Positions 31,300 to 46,479 of a stretch of 64,000 nt of DNA are shown in pieces. Source of the DNA: Hypomesus transpacificus. Lineage: Eukaryota > Chordata > Actinopteri > Osmeriformes > Osmeridae. The notes beneath the pieces were generated by a model. That model searched no databases. It saw only the letters and a list, made by a program, of their open reading frames with translations, and was not told the DNA's origin. Each line of letters begins with the position of its first letter. The first letter of the stretch is position 1. The stretch is taken from positions 1,699,333-1,763,332 of the forward strand of contig NC_061066.1 in assembly GCF_021917145.1 (NCBI RefSeq), in the 5' to 3' direction. Both the position numbers and the translations under genes were made by a program.

Positions 31300-34000
31300 T
31301 TGGGTTGAATTGTGTTGGGATGAAAACTACCTATTTTGACCGTAGAACATGTTACATTTATGGAGTAGGAAAGATGTCTCATCTTGGAAAAAAAACAAAA
31401 ACATGACAACATATGAGAAGTACCCGGATGAGCACATGAAGAAGGTTATGAGGATGCCGCGCAGGTTTTGCCGCATGTTCGAGTCCGCTCGTAGCGTCTC
31501 CAAAATAGTTAATTGGAAGATTTTGATTGAAATATAAATATATTATTTAATTATCCGAATGTTTCACATGAGTCCAAAGACAACGCCGTATACGTTTACT
31601 ATTATTTCATTTAGTATAAAGCCTTCATTGGTAAATCAATAAAAACTGCAAACAATCCTCAACAGTCAATTACGAAGATAAATGGGCCCAACTAGGTTAG
31701 AGAGCATGACAATTAGGCCTACATATTTCAAATACTATGACTACACAAACTTCATATGAAGGCTACTATTTAAAAATTGAGAATTTGATGTTTGGATTAA
31801 CATGGGAATCTGTTTTCCCCCAAAATGCGTCACAAAATATTATATAAAGTTGTAATTATGCAATGAATTAAATGCATCATATAGGCATGTAGGTAGAGGT
31901 TTAGGTTCGACCACAAGGTGGGAGTATCATCACACATTCTCAAATGGAGAGTCGCATCAATAATGTCTGTTGATGTAATTTATCACGGCATACTATTTTG
32001 AATGGGGATCATGTCGAATGAAAATACTTTTTTAAATGTTGGCAATCCCATATTCTGAAAATATCTTTTGGATATCTTCTTTTCATTGCAGCATACAACT
32101 ATGTAGTATCCAATGTAGTAGGATTCTGCATTCATATCACAATGTCACCAAAATGTCCTAATCTGACATACAGAATGCCTAGAATTTTTTGTTGAAGCTA
32201 AAATGTTTATTATCACTGCTTAGTTCACATGCAAGATGTCACTAGAATATTTTTCTGCTAAGATCTCGTTCTTTCATAGTTTCCAAGCAAGCAGGAGTTT
32301 GTGGGGGGGGGTAACCTGAAAGCACCGCAGTAAATAAACATGATGCATGACATTAGACTGGTGACCAGCTGGCAGCTTTCCACCTTCAGGATGACAAGCC
32401 AGCACCTGAGCCACTACAAAACGAGGACGCGCAGTTACAGGTAAATGTTGAAATTTTAAAAAGTACACAAGTAAAAATGATACTCACAGTGAGGGTTAGG
32501 ATTGTTATTAAATAAAAACCTACTCAAATCAATTTAAAAAACAATCAGTTGTTTGCCTTACACCAGACAATATTAGAGTGGCAGAATTGTTATACAACAT
32601 TATATCCTCACAATTAGAAACTGTTAAAAACTGTGTCGAGTTAGGAGTGGGTGCAGATAGCTGTTGACTCATGCAACGTGGCCTACAGCTCATGAATTCA
32701 AGGCTGTAGACAGATGGCCAGGTTCAACTTGGACGTGACAAGGCCCTGAAGGGCTGGTGAATCACTAGTACATCAGCAGCTCCTCACCCATATCATTCAT
32801 TCTCCACAGAACAGAAATGCAGCAATAATTGCAAATTGATAATATACATAAAACTATAGCCATAGACTGAGGCATGAAGACTTATTAGACTTATTTTCAC
32901 ACACCATTTGCATGGAGTATCAAACCCTCTTTCGCTGTTCACAGTGAGAACTCATCCTGGAAGACTCTTATTCAATTACGATGATGCTGTTGTTGTGTGT
33001 TGTATAAACAAGCCATTCATTTGCTCTAAGCACTGTAATAGTGTTGTAACTGTGCACTTCTAGTTTTTTAGTATCTGCTACACTTACTGTTTGCGCTAAC
33101 CACGTATACTATGCTTTAGATGAAAGCGTCTGCTATAGATGAAAAAAAAAGAAATAGTTTTAAAATGTGTTTTCCTTATGACTGTTTAACTTGAACTCTA
33201 AGTCCATGTCTTTTAAGTTTCCAGAAGGACATTTGGCCTGTTCAGTCACTTGATATTAGCCTCTTTCTCTGTAAGGGGTTCCTACCACTACGGCTCTCCA
33301 GCTCATCCATACTACTGTATTTGATTAAATAGTCGGTATTCATTTGGCCCCTCAATAGACACTGTGGCAATTAAATTATCCTCGATTTGTATGTCACTCG
33401 TACAAGGACAAAGATAATACGTCTTGTGTTGACAAGAAGGATGCTAGAAGGTCACAGAGAGAGGGAAGGGAGAGAGATAGACAGAGAAAATGAGAGAGAG
33501 GGAGAGACAGGGGGAGAGAGAGAAAGAGAGTCCAGTGGGTAGAAAATATAATTGGGTTATATATAAAAATATAATAATGGGTTTGAATTCTACCTCATCC
33601 TGTGAGCCTTGTACCAAATCCAGGTTGATGTAAAATCATCTTTGTGTCTCGAAGCAGTCAAGTTAATTCGGAACACTGATTCTGAGACTCAATTTCACTC
33701 TGTGTATGTTAGTACTGTGTTTGCTCACTAATCATGTGGAACTGTCCTTTTTAATACATTTCCTAATGTAGCGTACAGTAGCTGTAGCCATATGGTAATG
33801 GGTTTTGGTCAGACATAGAAAAAAATGAACAGTGGATCTTTCAATTAAAGCTAATATTTGTCTTGATTTTAGTAGCATAGCTACCATCAGCATGAAACAT
33901 AAATGGATATGTGTGGCATTTAGTTTTTAGGAACAATTTCACTTATACCGCCTTCTAATTAGGTGATGCCATAAGATTCAATGCACCCGGGAGAAGCAAT
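31300..34000. other. Spacer between cry1 and abtb3 without a recognised gene
   Basis: AT-rich, no credible exon on either strand. It holds a D-box-like TTATGCAA at 31856-31863, a possible degenerate SINE piece around 32285-32440, a decayed LINE/SINE-type tail near 33110-33150, and a GA-rich patch at about 33465-33530. The two flanking genes are divergently transcribed, so this region carries both upstream regions. Confidence 0.5.
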
Positions 34001-34049
34001 TTGTACAAAAGTATGTACAAGACAAGCTGTCTGTCAATCAAGGTATGTT

Positions 34050-35266
<1,217 letters not shown>

Positions 35267-35325
35267 TAAGTTTGCACTGCAAATGCATCTGGTTAGAATG
35301 ACATGTGTATAACAAGAAATGAGGG

Positions 35326-35397
35326 CAGGGTAAAGCTCTGTGGTTAGAGCACTTGACTGAAGATCAAGAGGTCGCAGGTTCAAAATCCCCCTGTACT
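35326..35397 (+). repeat. Degenerate tRNA-Phe-like sequence or SINE head
   Basis: A paired D stem (GCTC/GAGC), a paired anticodon stem (CTTGA/TCAAG) with loop CTGAAGA giving anticodon GAA, and a B-box-like GGTTCAAAATC are visible. The acceptor stem and T stem do not pair, so it is not a functional tRNA gene. It is a pseudogene or the head of a tRNA-derived SINE. Confidence 0.5.
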
Positions 35398-38130
35398 GTA
35401 CTCATAAAAGCTTTTCTCTTCTGATATAAAAATATTCAATATGCTCCATGGCACAACCACGTGCATATAATAGGACAATTATGCTGGATAAAAACAACTG
35501 CTCATCATCCCCATCTCATTACTATGCAAAACAAAAGTATTGGCTGTCTTAAGCATACCCCAGACTTCAGGTTTAGCTGTGTCTTAGCTTAGCTTGAGAA
35601 ATCCAAATGGCCAACAGCCCAACACACAAAACAACAGGTATGTAGGGCTAAACTGATTAAAGTGTGTTCAATCTTGGAGAGATTAATCATGAAGCCATTG
35701 TATGTGACCAAAACCAGATGAGTTACCTGAATGATAATATGAACTCGCTGAATGGATTATGCTATCCCAATATCTGTTTGTTTGTCAAACTGCACCACCC
35801 CCTTTTCTGTGCTGGTGAGTGTGTGCCTGTATGTGTGTGTGTGTGTTTGAGAGTGTGTGTGTGTTTGGCCTGGTTGGTTGCTGTTATTGTTTTCGTCCAG
35901 GAGGTGTGAGCTGTCCCCCTGGTCCTGCTAGCCCATGCCTTATGTGAGTTGGCACAAACAACAAAGCAGAAGGGACACTTAAATTAAATGGCTCCAACTG
36001 GGGGTTGATATGATACCATGAGTCCAACTGGGAACACAATACCAATGACTGTTTTAGGGGAAATTAATCATATAGTATAATACAACATTGGCATAGATTA
36101 TTGGGTCAAGGCCAAAGGTTCGGTTCTGAATAGTTTTTCACCTTTCTGATATCTAATATAGTCTTGTGGGTAACATTGTTCAGTTGGAAGGCTGTCACTC
36201 TGGTGAGAGACCTGAAAGGTGGCTTTCTCGGATTGGTTGTGAGAGCATGTGGGTCTTGTCTGAACACGCAGATATGCTGAGCAGGTAGAACTGGCTTGTG
36301 CTGCTGCTGTGTCAATGCTGTGCTGAAACCAATGAGGACTGGGCGCAAACTTGCTTCTCAAGACAATACAGTGACAGGTGCTCTCTCAACAGGAAGCGGC
36401 TTCATGCGGGTGAAAAATCCCTTCTCCCACCTGTTGGAACCACATCATTTCCTGTCAGGCCTGTGAAATGGGGTTACAGTTTGCATTGCAACACCAAGCT
36501 TCTAGACCCTTGTTCAATTCTATGTAGACATCAATGTGCAGTCTCCCACACAATGCTGTCAGTAGAGCTATACACAGGAGACAAGTAGAGATTTGGACTA
36601 CGTCCAACAACTGATATAGCAACAGCATGAAGGTTGTGACGGTCTATACAAGGTTCACATCTTATTAAAATGATGGTTGAAACCAAAATAGTCTGATTTA
36701 CACCTTGTCTAAGCCTCTATAAAACACAAGCCACTGTGTATCCCTGAACCCCTTTTCCTCTTTCTTGTTAAACACACCTACCTTTCTCATGTGACACAGT
36801 TCCCTCTAAGGAGTGAGCATTCTCATATGACTGCTGCTGCCTGTGCCATGTGTTCAGCTGCATGACAGACGATATGTAACCCCACCCCCCACCCACTCAC
36901 CATGGTCCCTCAACATATACATACAGATTGACACACCTGGAATGCTTGCAACATTTTTGAGGCATACTCGTCATGGGAATGACAGGACATACAAATTGAG
37001 TCGGGGGCTTGAAGGTTAGAGAGCTGATTTGGAGGAAAGACACTGAATGGATGTTGTTTGTGTTGAGAGGATAGGCCTGCAGACAGGATGGGGCCTGGCA
37101 AGAGTGATAAGCTTCAGTTCCCTAACGTCCCTAATATACATTCTGTATATATACACACACATATCTAAACTATATGATTTGCCTAATGAGAATGTACAAC
37201 CAAAATAAATACCATTGTCATTGACTCCTGACGACTGGCAAAAGGGTGCCATTTAATTTTAGAAACCCAAATGACTTGATTTTATCTGGTTGTAGTTGTC
37301 ATTTTAGCATGACCTCCCCCCAAGGACCCCAAACCAAGACAACACTGCCCTGTAGCTCCGCTGGGACAAATGGCACTCCATAATAGAATTGCTTAGCCTG
37401 CCATATCCAGTTTATTAAATTAGCACTGCAGTGTGTCTGCCTCCCCTCTTTCTCAGCTTGTGATGAGAGTTCTGGTCGGGGGGGATATTTATTTTCCTCT
37501 GTGGTTTAATAAGGTAGACTCATAACCAGATGACGTTGGCAGTCCACAGTTGTCCATGGCATTATTATTTTGGGCCTGTTCTGTCCCTTCGGGCTGGGTC
37601 TCACAGATGAAACAACAGATTGGCATCTTTACGTTCGAGATTCGAGCGCAAGCTTCTTCCAAATTTATTTTGATATGGTGGTAAATTCGCAAGGGTGAAA
37701 TACTGTGATTTCCACCCTTTAATTCTCTGATAATGCATGGAGAAGAATGGCAGAATAAGTGCTCAGTGCTTCACTATGGACTCTGAAAATCTCTGCTGCA
37801 TTGACTGAAGCAGTATCGCCTTAAAGCCGGTAGCATACTGAAGGGGTTATACCCCACTCTGTGCGTGCCCGATATTATAAGTTCCTACGGTACCTTTGGA
37901 GACGTGTAGCCAGTGACGCAGAAATGACTTTTAATCAGCGTGGAAAAGGAGTCACTTTGGCGCTACCAGTGCTACAGTTTTTGCTCCATGTAAAATAACT
38001 GATACTGGAGCCAGTAGTTGAACGGTAGCTTCAGGGCAGTGCGATGAAGGGGAGATTCCTTGTCACGCTCTAGCTAATAAGCGAGTGTACCAAGTGTCAA
38101 TGAGGATAGATATGCCGGGGGAATATGATA

Positions 38131-38134
<4 letters not shown>

Positions 38135-38166
<32 letters not shown>
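38135..38166. repeat. (CA)n microsatellite
   Basis: Thirty-two bases of uninterrupted CA. Confidence 0.95.
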
Positions 38167-38168
<2 letters not shown>

Positions 38169-40501
38169 GCCACAGCTGCCTGAATCCGTATCACTGTCTG
38201 GTTGTAACTGTACATAACCTCTGACTCTGGAATAAAATCAACATTTGAACTTGTTAATTCGCATTCACTGTGTGTGTGTGTGTTTATATGAACAAGCTGG
38301 CAAGCACACTCTCACAAACTCATCCAACAGACACACACACACAGACACAGACACACAAATAATCACACCGCAGCCTGCTAGCTTGTCAGTCAAATACGTT
38401 TTTGATCCAACATATTCCGAGCAATTATTTGGGGATTGATTGAAGCTATTTGGGCCCTGTTGTGAGCAGTTGCTGTTCTCAAAATCCTAGCTGGCAGTTT
38501 GTGATACAACATCTTAAAAGGGCTTAATGGGTTCCTCACCGTGTTTGGGTTTCGAGATTTCCACATGGAATAAGCTCTGAAAACTGTGGACTCCCAAACC
38601 GGAGGAATGTCCTCCATTAGACATTGCCATAGGGGGAGGTGTGGACCAGAGATTGCACCAGGGAATTGTGCTTCAAACACTGCCAGGGAGAAAAATAATC
38701 GGTGAGAGATTTAGAAGGAATGTCTTGTGTGAAAAATAGAGGAGGACGATGAAAGAGACTGGACTGAGATGAAATAGAGTTTTAAGGCGAAGGATGAGTG
38801 TTGTTTTGTCATGGTTGTGTATGCGAGGATGGTGGAGGTGTTGGTGGTGAAAGGGAACCAGCTCTGGGTAGTTGGTGTGGGAGTGTGAGCGTTCGTCCCT
38901 CTGAGATGTATTTACCCATATTTCTCTCATTAATTAACACTCCCGCTGCTTGATGAGTCATTCAGACGGATGATCATTGACTGAACACAGCGTGGAGGCA
39001 GACATTGGGTGAGAGAATTCCTCCCCCCTGTGCTTGTTCCAGCTAGCAGAGATTCAGGGAGTCATGGTCTTGTCAGGAGGTCACCCAGGGGTTGGGGGGG
39101 AGGCCATGACACAGTGTAGTTTGATTGATAATTAGTATACAGTGTCATCTTTCAACTTGACATAGCCCCATGATGTGCCCTCGAGTGGGACGTCCCATCT
39201 TCCTCCATTATCATGTGACAAGTTGTGTATAGTGAGTAAAACCCATCTGTTGACCCTTAAGCCCTGACCCCTGGTCTATATGATGCCAGGGCAACAGGTG
39301 GTAGATGGGTATGGGCGGTGGGCAGAGATGAGTTGGCGCCATGCCCTCACCACAGAGGGCGACCAGGCTGCCCACAGGGCACGAGGCACTGAGCCCGGAG
39401 CTGCTGCGTGTGTCACAGCTGACCTCATTGTTCACCCGGCTGTGGCCGCTCCAGGGACAGCACAATCGGAACTAGCGGCGTTACACCTTGCCAATTTTTT
39501 TGCAATACTTGATGACATCAATATGCACAACACTGCTTATGTAGCTATGGTGAAGGGAGAATTTGTGAACTTCATAGTCAAAACAAGGCAAGTGAAAATG
39601 CACATTTAAAGGCAAAACTGCAAAGGCCTGTACATCTGGCCGGTAACTCATCCAGAAGAAGATTGCATGCTGGTTTCCATGTGTAAGACTCTCCTAAACA
39701 AGATGTTTAGCCTCAGCTTAAAGACCTAACACTAGCAAATAAGGCCTTTAGCTGACTCCCTGATCTTAGCACACGCACAAAATCAATTTCTGTGGTACTC
39801 TGTTGCATGTTTGTCTAAGAAGTCTGTTGGCTGGAATTTATCCTGTTGTGAAACTAGTGTTTCTTATCTTAGAGACAGTGTTGGGAAACTCATCTGAGAA
39901 GCCTTTGTCTGACCAATTCTTTTTGTTAAACAGCTGGATGGCTTTCAGTAATCATAAACTATTTCTTGGAAAATAAATGAGGAAATAGCTCAGGAGGAAA
40001 AAGTCCAGTGTTATTCTAATGTTTAGCAGATTCAGGAAGTGTTATTGTAAGACGTGTCTGGTGCTGTGGACTCGCCAGTTTCGTGACTCAACACCCGCAC
40101 CTAAAACTAAACGTCAAAATTACACCAAAAACAAAAACTACTGTTTCTACAGTTTTTCCCCTCCAGTGTTTTTCTTCATTTCTGATTCCCTCCCGAAATG
40201 TCCAGGCCTTTAAGAAACATGAAGAAAAAAATACTTGTCTCCACTCAGCAGGAGAGAGTACAGTAGCGGAGGGCTTTAATCAGGTAGCACAAGGTCAACC
40301 AAGGGTATGAAGATTGAACATCACTAGGCTTTTTTAGTGCTGGTAGTGTAAGGCTGTTCTGCTGGGGGCAAATGAGCATTGTTTGTCTAAAATGTTTGGC
40401 TGGGTTTGGAAAGCAGCAGGTATAAAACAATCCACTTCCATCCACCCTTTAAATCCATCCTCAGGTCTTATTTTAGAACCTGACAAGATAGGGTTAAAGG
40501 T

Positions 40502-40538
40502 GTGAGTGAGTGAGTGAGTGTGTGTGTGTGTGTGTGTT
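40502..40538. repeat. (GTGA)n/(GT)n compound microsatellite
   Basis: GTGA units pass directly into GT units. Confidence 0.9.
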
Positions 40539-41754
40539 TGAAAGTCAGGGACAAACAGAGGGAGTGAACAAGATTGATTGGAAGAAAGGGAGACAGAGAA
40601 AGAGAGCGCTCCCCACACTTTCATGTTATCTGCTCGTTGCTTTATCAGAGCCCAAACCACCCATCCACAGATCGTTAGTTTTAAAACCACAGAATGTCCC
40701 AGGTTATAGTAGCCATGTATATTTTGCACTGGATAGGTCTGAGGTGTTTAAAGTTGTTCTTGTGTATTTGTCTATGTGTGCGTGTCTAACTCCCTCGGTC
40801 GTGTTTGATAGTAAATGAAAGTGGCAGGTATGTGGCATTCTACCCACGCTTCCTGTCTTCTTCTTCTCTGGTGCCCCTCAGTGTGTTTCCACTTCCTTCA
40901 TCCTCCTCTGGTTGTTTCATTTACATCCTTCCTCGTCATTCCGAAAGAGGACAGTTCTTCTTTCCCACAAACTTTGTTTCCCAGCATCAGTTGGGGGTTT
41001 CCTGTTCCAACAGGAAGTGCTGTGCCCCTTTTATCATTCCCCTTTCTTCATCTGAAGTCACATTCCTTGTTGTAGTCTTGCATCATTTCTGTGTATGTGT
41101 GTACGTACGCATGTGTGTGTGTGTGTGTGATGTGTGTCTTAGTGCAACTGGTAAGACCATGTGCCGGGTCTGGGCAAGACTGGAGAGTTTGATCACGCTT
41201 GCGTTCAGTGTGATCCCCAAGGGGCACTGTGAGTACTTCACCCCTGACAGCTTAGCTGCGGCTCTCTCCAAAGTGCTCGAACATGATTACTTGGATAGGT
41301 CTGGTCTCCTGCTTATGTTCCAGGAGTCCAGATTAAAGGCTTTGGGGTGGAGCATTTCTACACATTCATTTTTTTTCTTTTAATGTTCTTAAAAGAAAAA
41401 AAGAATAACATTGCAGTATTTCATTTTCCATGTGTCCGAAAAAGCAAACATTATCGATTTGGAGAGAGATTCGTGCTCCAGTGTGATTTGTACCTGAAAA
41501 ACGATTTGCCCAAAATAAATTCCATCTTGTGCATTTATTTGATCATTTCTCTGGCCCTCAGTGACTGCAGAATACTTCCTGTTGTGTGGGAGTCGGGGTA
41601 CAGGAACTAGAGTGTCGAACCAGCTGCCTGTCTTCACACAACACCGCCTGTGACACATGAGACGCAGTGGTTGGTGACATCACACAAAAGCTTACGACTT
41701 CTTGTGTTACAACACCGTATCCCTGATGCACTTCCTAATTGCACAAGTTTTTTT

Positions 41755-41795
41755 CACTCTGGATAAGAGCGTCTGCTAAATGACTAAATATAAGT
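41755..41795 (+). mobile_element. 3' tail of an L2-type LINE or its SINE
   Basis: TCTGGATAAGAGCGTCTGCT followed by AAATGACTAAATA is almost identical to the tail of the SINE at 29355-29550. No head or body is clear upstream, so this is a truncated copy. Confidence 0.7.
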
Positions 41796-41908
41796 TTTAC
41801 AGTACCAATTATGCTGTAATTCAAGCACTAATATTTGTGTCAAGTGAATTAGAGTTATGAAATAGTGTAAGTTCCATTTTTCTGAGACACACAGACACAC
41901 ACATGCAG

Positions 41909-41933
41909 ACACACACACACACACACACACACA
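41909..41933. repeat. (CA)n microsatellite
   Basis: Uninterrupted CA run with imperfect CA-rich sequence before it; a GT run follows at about 41965-41980. Confidence 0.9.
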
Positions 41934-43283
41934 ATAGAGTGAGTGTGCTGTTGCTTCCCAGAGGTGTGTGTGTGTGTGTGTATCTGTTGTGAAAGCAGCA
42001 TGAGTGAGATCCTGAGGAGGGCTCAGAGCATGGAGGCCCACCTCTCCAGGTTATTTGGTTAGAGGGGAGAATTGTTTTTATAATTTCCGGATGATTAGCA
42101 CAGTGTACATGGAGCAGAACTGTGTGTGCCTGAGAGTGTGTTGGTGTGTGTGTGTGATAGTGTGACAGGCAGATGTGGGTGAAATGGTGTTCCCTGGTAG
42201 TTTACAGCATTCTTGCACAATTAGTTAAACTGCTCCACACTGCCAATACTAATGATTTGCAAGCATCTGCAAGAGAATTGAATCATTACCAATTAGAAGC
42301 AATTATACTGGCACTAATGCCTAAAGCATAAGGGAGTTGGGAAGATGTCCAAAATAATTCCCACGAATGAGGAGAATACGTAACTTCATTTATGCTACGG
42401 CAATATGATCGAATGATTCAGCATTCCTCTACTCCCTCGTACGCAGCCTGTATACCGTACACCCCCACAACTCATTACTGGATCACTTTTGTATCGCCTC
42501 TGTCATAGAGGGTCCAGAGTGGCCAACCAAGGGGGCCTCTACAAAGACTCCAGCTGGAGAACAAGTGTCCCACTCCTTTCAGCATTTTCTTTCCCAATAT
42601 GAGTCGGATTCGGACGTGCTGTTTTTGAGGGGTATAACTAATGTCGTGGGAAGGGAATTTTTTTGTATCTCCCAGTAGGGAAAGCTCTTAAAGCCAGCAC
42701 AGCGATGTGCCACAACCGTCGTGTAGGAACATTTGCCTCTCTTTCAGAATGTGACATTTAGTTACATTGTCGTATGGACCTTGGAGAGAAGCGGACGAGG
42801 AAACCTTCAAACAGACTATTATGTTGCAGCGCACCGCCACTGTCTCTCCCTTCATGGAGGACAAGCCTTGTTTTCTAGGCTGCGGTATTGGCTCAGCGTC
42901 TCCACCATGTGCTGTGGTGCTTTTACTCCTGCTGTAATTAGACGTTTTTTCTCCTATGGTCTCACAATCTTATTTCGGGATCTCCTCTAGCTAATTACTA
43001 TTTTCCTGTCTGTCCTATAGTAAAAGAGGACGGCCAAAGGGAGGCCTAACTGAATCCTGTATTTCGATGGGCAGAGGCAAGACAACAAGCGTTTTCAATT
43101 AAGAGGATTCAAAACTACAGACATTGGTCACTTACTACCGGCCCACGGTAAAACGATGGCGATTTGCGGAAGGATTTGCGTGGATTCGGTTAAACGTATG
43201 GAGGTTTAGGAGTGGTAGTCGAGAAGGACTCAATGTTGTCTGCTGTGTTTGCCACCACAAGGCACTCAGCTCTATGCTCTCTT

Positions 43284-43286
<3 letters not shown>

Positions 43287-43370
<84 letters not shown>
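43287..43370. repeat. (CT)n microsatellite
   Basis: About 84 uninterrupted bases. The overlapping Ser/Leu and Arg/Glu open frames are repeat artefacts. Confidence 0.95.
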
Positions 43371-43373
<3 letters not shown>

Positions 43374-45183
43374 GCTCTTTCACTCTTATTCCCTGCCTGT
43401 CTCTCTTTCCCTTTCAATTTCACTCTCACTTTCTCTCTGTGTCTTTGTCTCTTTTACAGAAGAACATGTTCCCATTGAAAGAGTTGAAAGAACATACAGT
43501 ACCTAAAGGCTGTATCACTTGTAGAATTGTATCGAGCGAATATTAGAGTAACCACTGCCTGCCTGTACTGCCTGCAAAATGGAAAACATTGAAACATGAT
43601 TTCTCCAGGTTAGCTGGTATCTTTAAATCCATTGATTTAGGTCTGTGTTTCCTACCTCTAACCTCCGCACTGTGAGTTATCTTATGTAACTGTTCTATGC
43701 TATCAGTACTTATAGTAGAGTCATTGGTAATGCACTTTATCATATGTCATCAAGCCCACTCACAATGAGATGAATAATTTTCATATCAGAGATTGATCCT
43801 GCATAGAGCACAAATTCATCAGTTTTAATGTGCAAAACTTGACAAGCTTTTCCATGGATGTGTTGGTTTTGTTAACAGTGTCATGCTGTCTGTATCTGGT
43901 TTAACCTGCTCCTGGTTGCCTTCTGGTCTTCTGGGCAGTGCCCCAGGAGTGTAGATGTGTCTGTATTTGTGCAAATAAATATACAATCTTCTACAGAGAG
44001 ACCCAAAACACAGACTCTCACTGTGATTCTTTAAAGCTGAGAGTGGAGAAACCCCTCCACCTATTCTAATGCAGGAACACCCACACTAGTGCTACGTCTC
44101 TCCTCCTGTTTGCTTCCATGTATTGAAACACGATAATCCAGGAGCTACACAGGCAGGAGGCTTCTCCTCGACTCCCACACCACACATCCCGTCTCATCAC
44201 TACCCACAATCCATCATTGTTTCCCAGAGGCGCTCAGCAGTGCGAGCCGCCCAAACGCAGTTTGTTTTTTACCATTGTTTTATTCCCCGAGACATAAGTG
44301 CGCTACAAGACCCAGGGTATTAGCTCTTTCTAAAACTTGTATTCAGACATTGCAATATGTCTACAGCTGTTTAACCCTTAAGGTCACAGTCTAATACAAC
44401 CTACCCACAATGCACCTCTTTACATCTTTGCCTGAGCTCTTCTGACGATGCTCTTATTCCAGTACCTAGGGAACTCTCTCACTTCAAGGATTTTTGACGT
44501 TGCGGAGCGAAGACGCTTTGGTTACCACTAGATATGTAGATCTAATCTGAAGCAGATGGTTCTATGATGTCTAGAACACCGTCCCCATGATGGGCATTTG
44601 ATACGATAAGACACGGGTGGCTTGACAGATATTGATTAATGGAGGGGTGGGTTTAGCTGTGTGTTTAGAACATTCAACTGCAGATCTCATGCCATGGCAT
44701 GTCAGTTTCAACCCATGTTTCCTATGCCATCATTCCCATATTTGGTCCTGTGATGATTTCACCGTTATGTGTGTGGTAATGTGCTATTGTTGTAGGGTCT
44801 AGTTTGCTGTGAACAAGGCTGTCTCTCACTCATGCAGCATCTTATGCGGATCACTTCCCATTCTCTATCTGCCGCAGTGAATCTGACTTGTCACCAGGCG
44901 ACAGGTGCCTTTTTTCATCCTGCCCTTTTCTATTGCTCTCTTTCTTTCATCTGGTCTTACTCTGTGACTTTTTTGCTCAACATCTGCCTCTATCTCCCCC
45001 CCCCCCATACACACACTCTCTCTCTCTCTCTCTCTTTCTCTCTCTGTCATACCCTCCTCTGTCTCTCTCTTGTTCTGACTCACTTTCTTTCTCTCCCCCC
45101 TCCTCCCTCTGTGTTGCTGCTACTTGATCTCCAGAGCTGTGAAATTATCCAGGAAGCATCCATCATGCCTTCACACTCCCCCT

Positions 45184-45434
<251 letters not shown>

Positions 45435-46454
45435 ACCCTCTCCATCTCAGGGATTTTTCGAGGGCTGCTTCTGCGTCAAGTCTGTTCCTTCACCCTTGCT
45501 GTCTCAAACACGCATAAATCCCACCGTCCTCTGGGCAGGGTGGGAGTTGGGAGGGGGTGGGGGGGTTGACAGTTCACCCCTGAAAGGGAGTGGGGCTTTC
45601 CTCGCTTTTGCAGTGCAGCACACTTTATGTGTTGAGGTTTCGTCCAGCCCCTTTGTAAAGGGTAAACCATGGCGGAGAAGCACAGATTTGACAGATAATG
45701 TTTTTTTCCTAAAGCAGAAGATAGATTCTGCGGGGCCCTGTTGTTTCTCAGTAGCCTGAAAGATTCCTCCTCCAATACTGCTCCATGGCCAGATTGTAAG
45801 GTGATATACTGACAATTGCTTTCTTAGCGTAGTGATGCCATACTGAATTGAATGTTAAAATGATTTAAGCTTTTTGTGTCCTGTAGTGTCAGGTTGACTT
45901 CGGTGGGAAGAGAAAGCTGATTCTGGGTAATAGCGTGTGTCGAAGAGTTCACTCGTCTTGAGAATGGAGAAGCAAGCGATTTACACTTAGTTTGTCATAA
46001 GGTGCATGCACGTTTCGTTAGAACAATTAATCATTTTGGAACAATTGACCCTAGGCCTAGTGTCTGGCCTAGAAATACAGTGTGTGGTTTCTCTAATTGT
46101 GTTATTGCCACTGTGCTGTGTGTATGTGTGTGTGTGTATTCCTGTGCATGTCTGTGTGTGTACATGTTGATGTGCACCAACATCCCTTGCATGCTAATAG
46201 AGCTGCTAGACCAGATGTGCCAGTCTCTGATGGGACCCCAATTTTTGCCTCTGTTTGCAGACTGTCATGAGTTTGGATGCTTCATTGTTTAATGGAGCAT
46301 GTGTGTGTGAGGGTGTGTTTGCAGATGCACGTGTGTTATGTCAAAGTCGTTTACTTTGTCATACATGCAGGGTGACTGAGAGACACCATCATTCATCATT
46401 TATCATAGGATCACAGCACACAAGCACAAACAGACTCACAGACAAACACCCACA

Positions 46455-46479
46455 CATACATACATACATACATACATAA
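46455..46479. repeat. (CATA)n microsatellite
   Basis: Five to six CATA units in a row. Confidence 0.85.

Noticed and set aside
35326..35397. Functional tRNA-Phe gene
   Set aside because: D and anticodon arms pair, but the acceptor and T stems do not; kept only as a tRNA-derived repeat.
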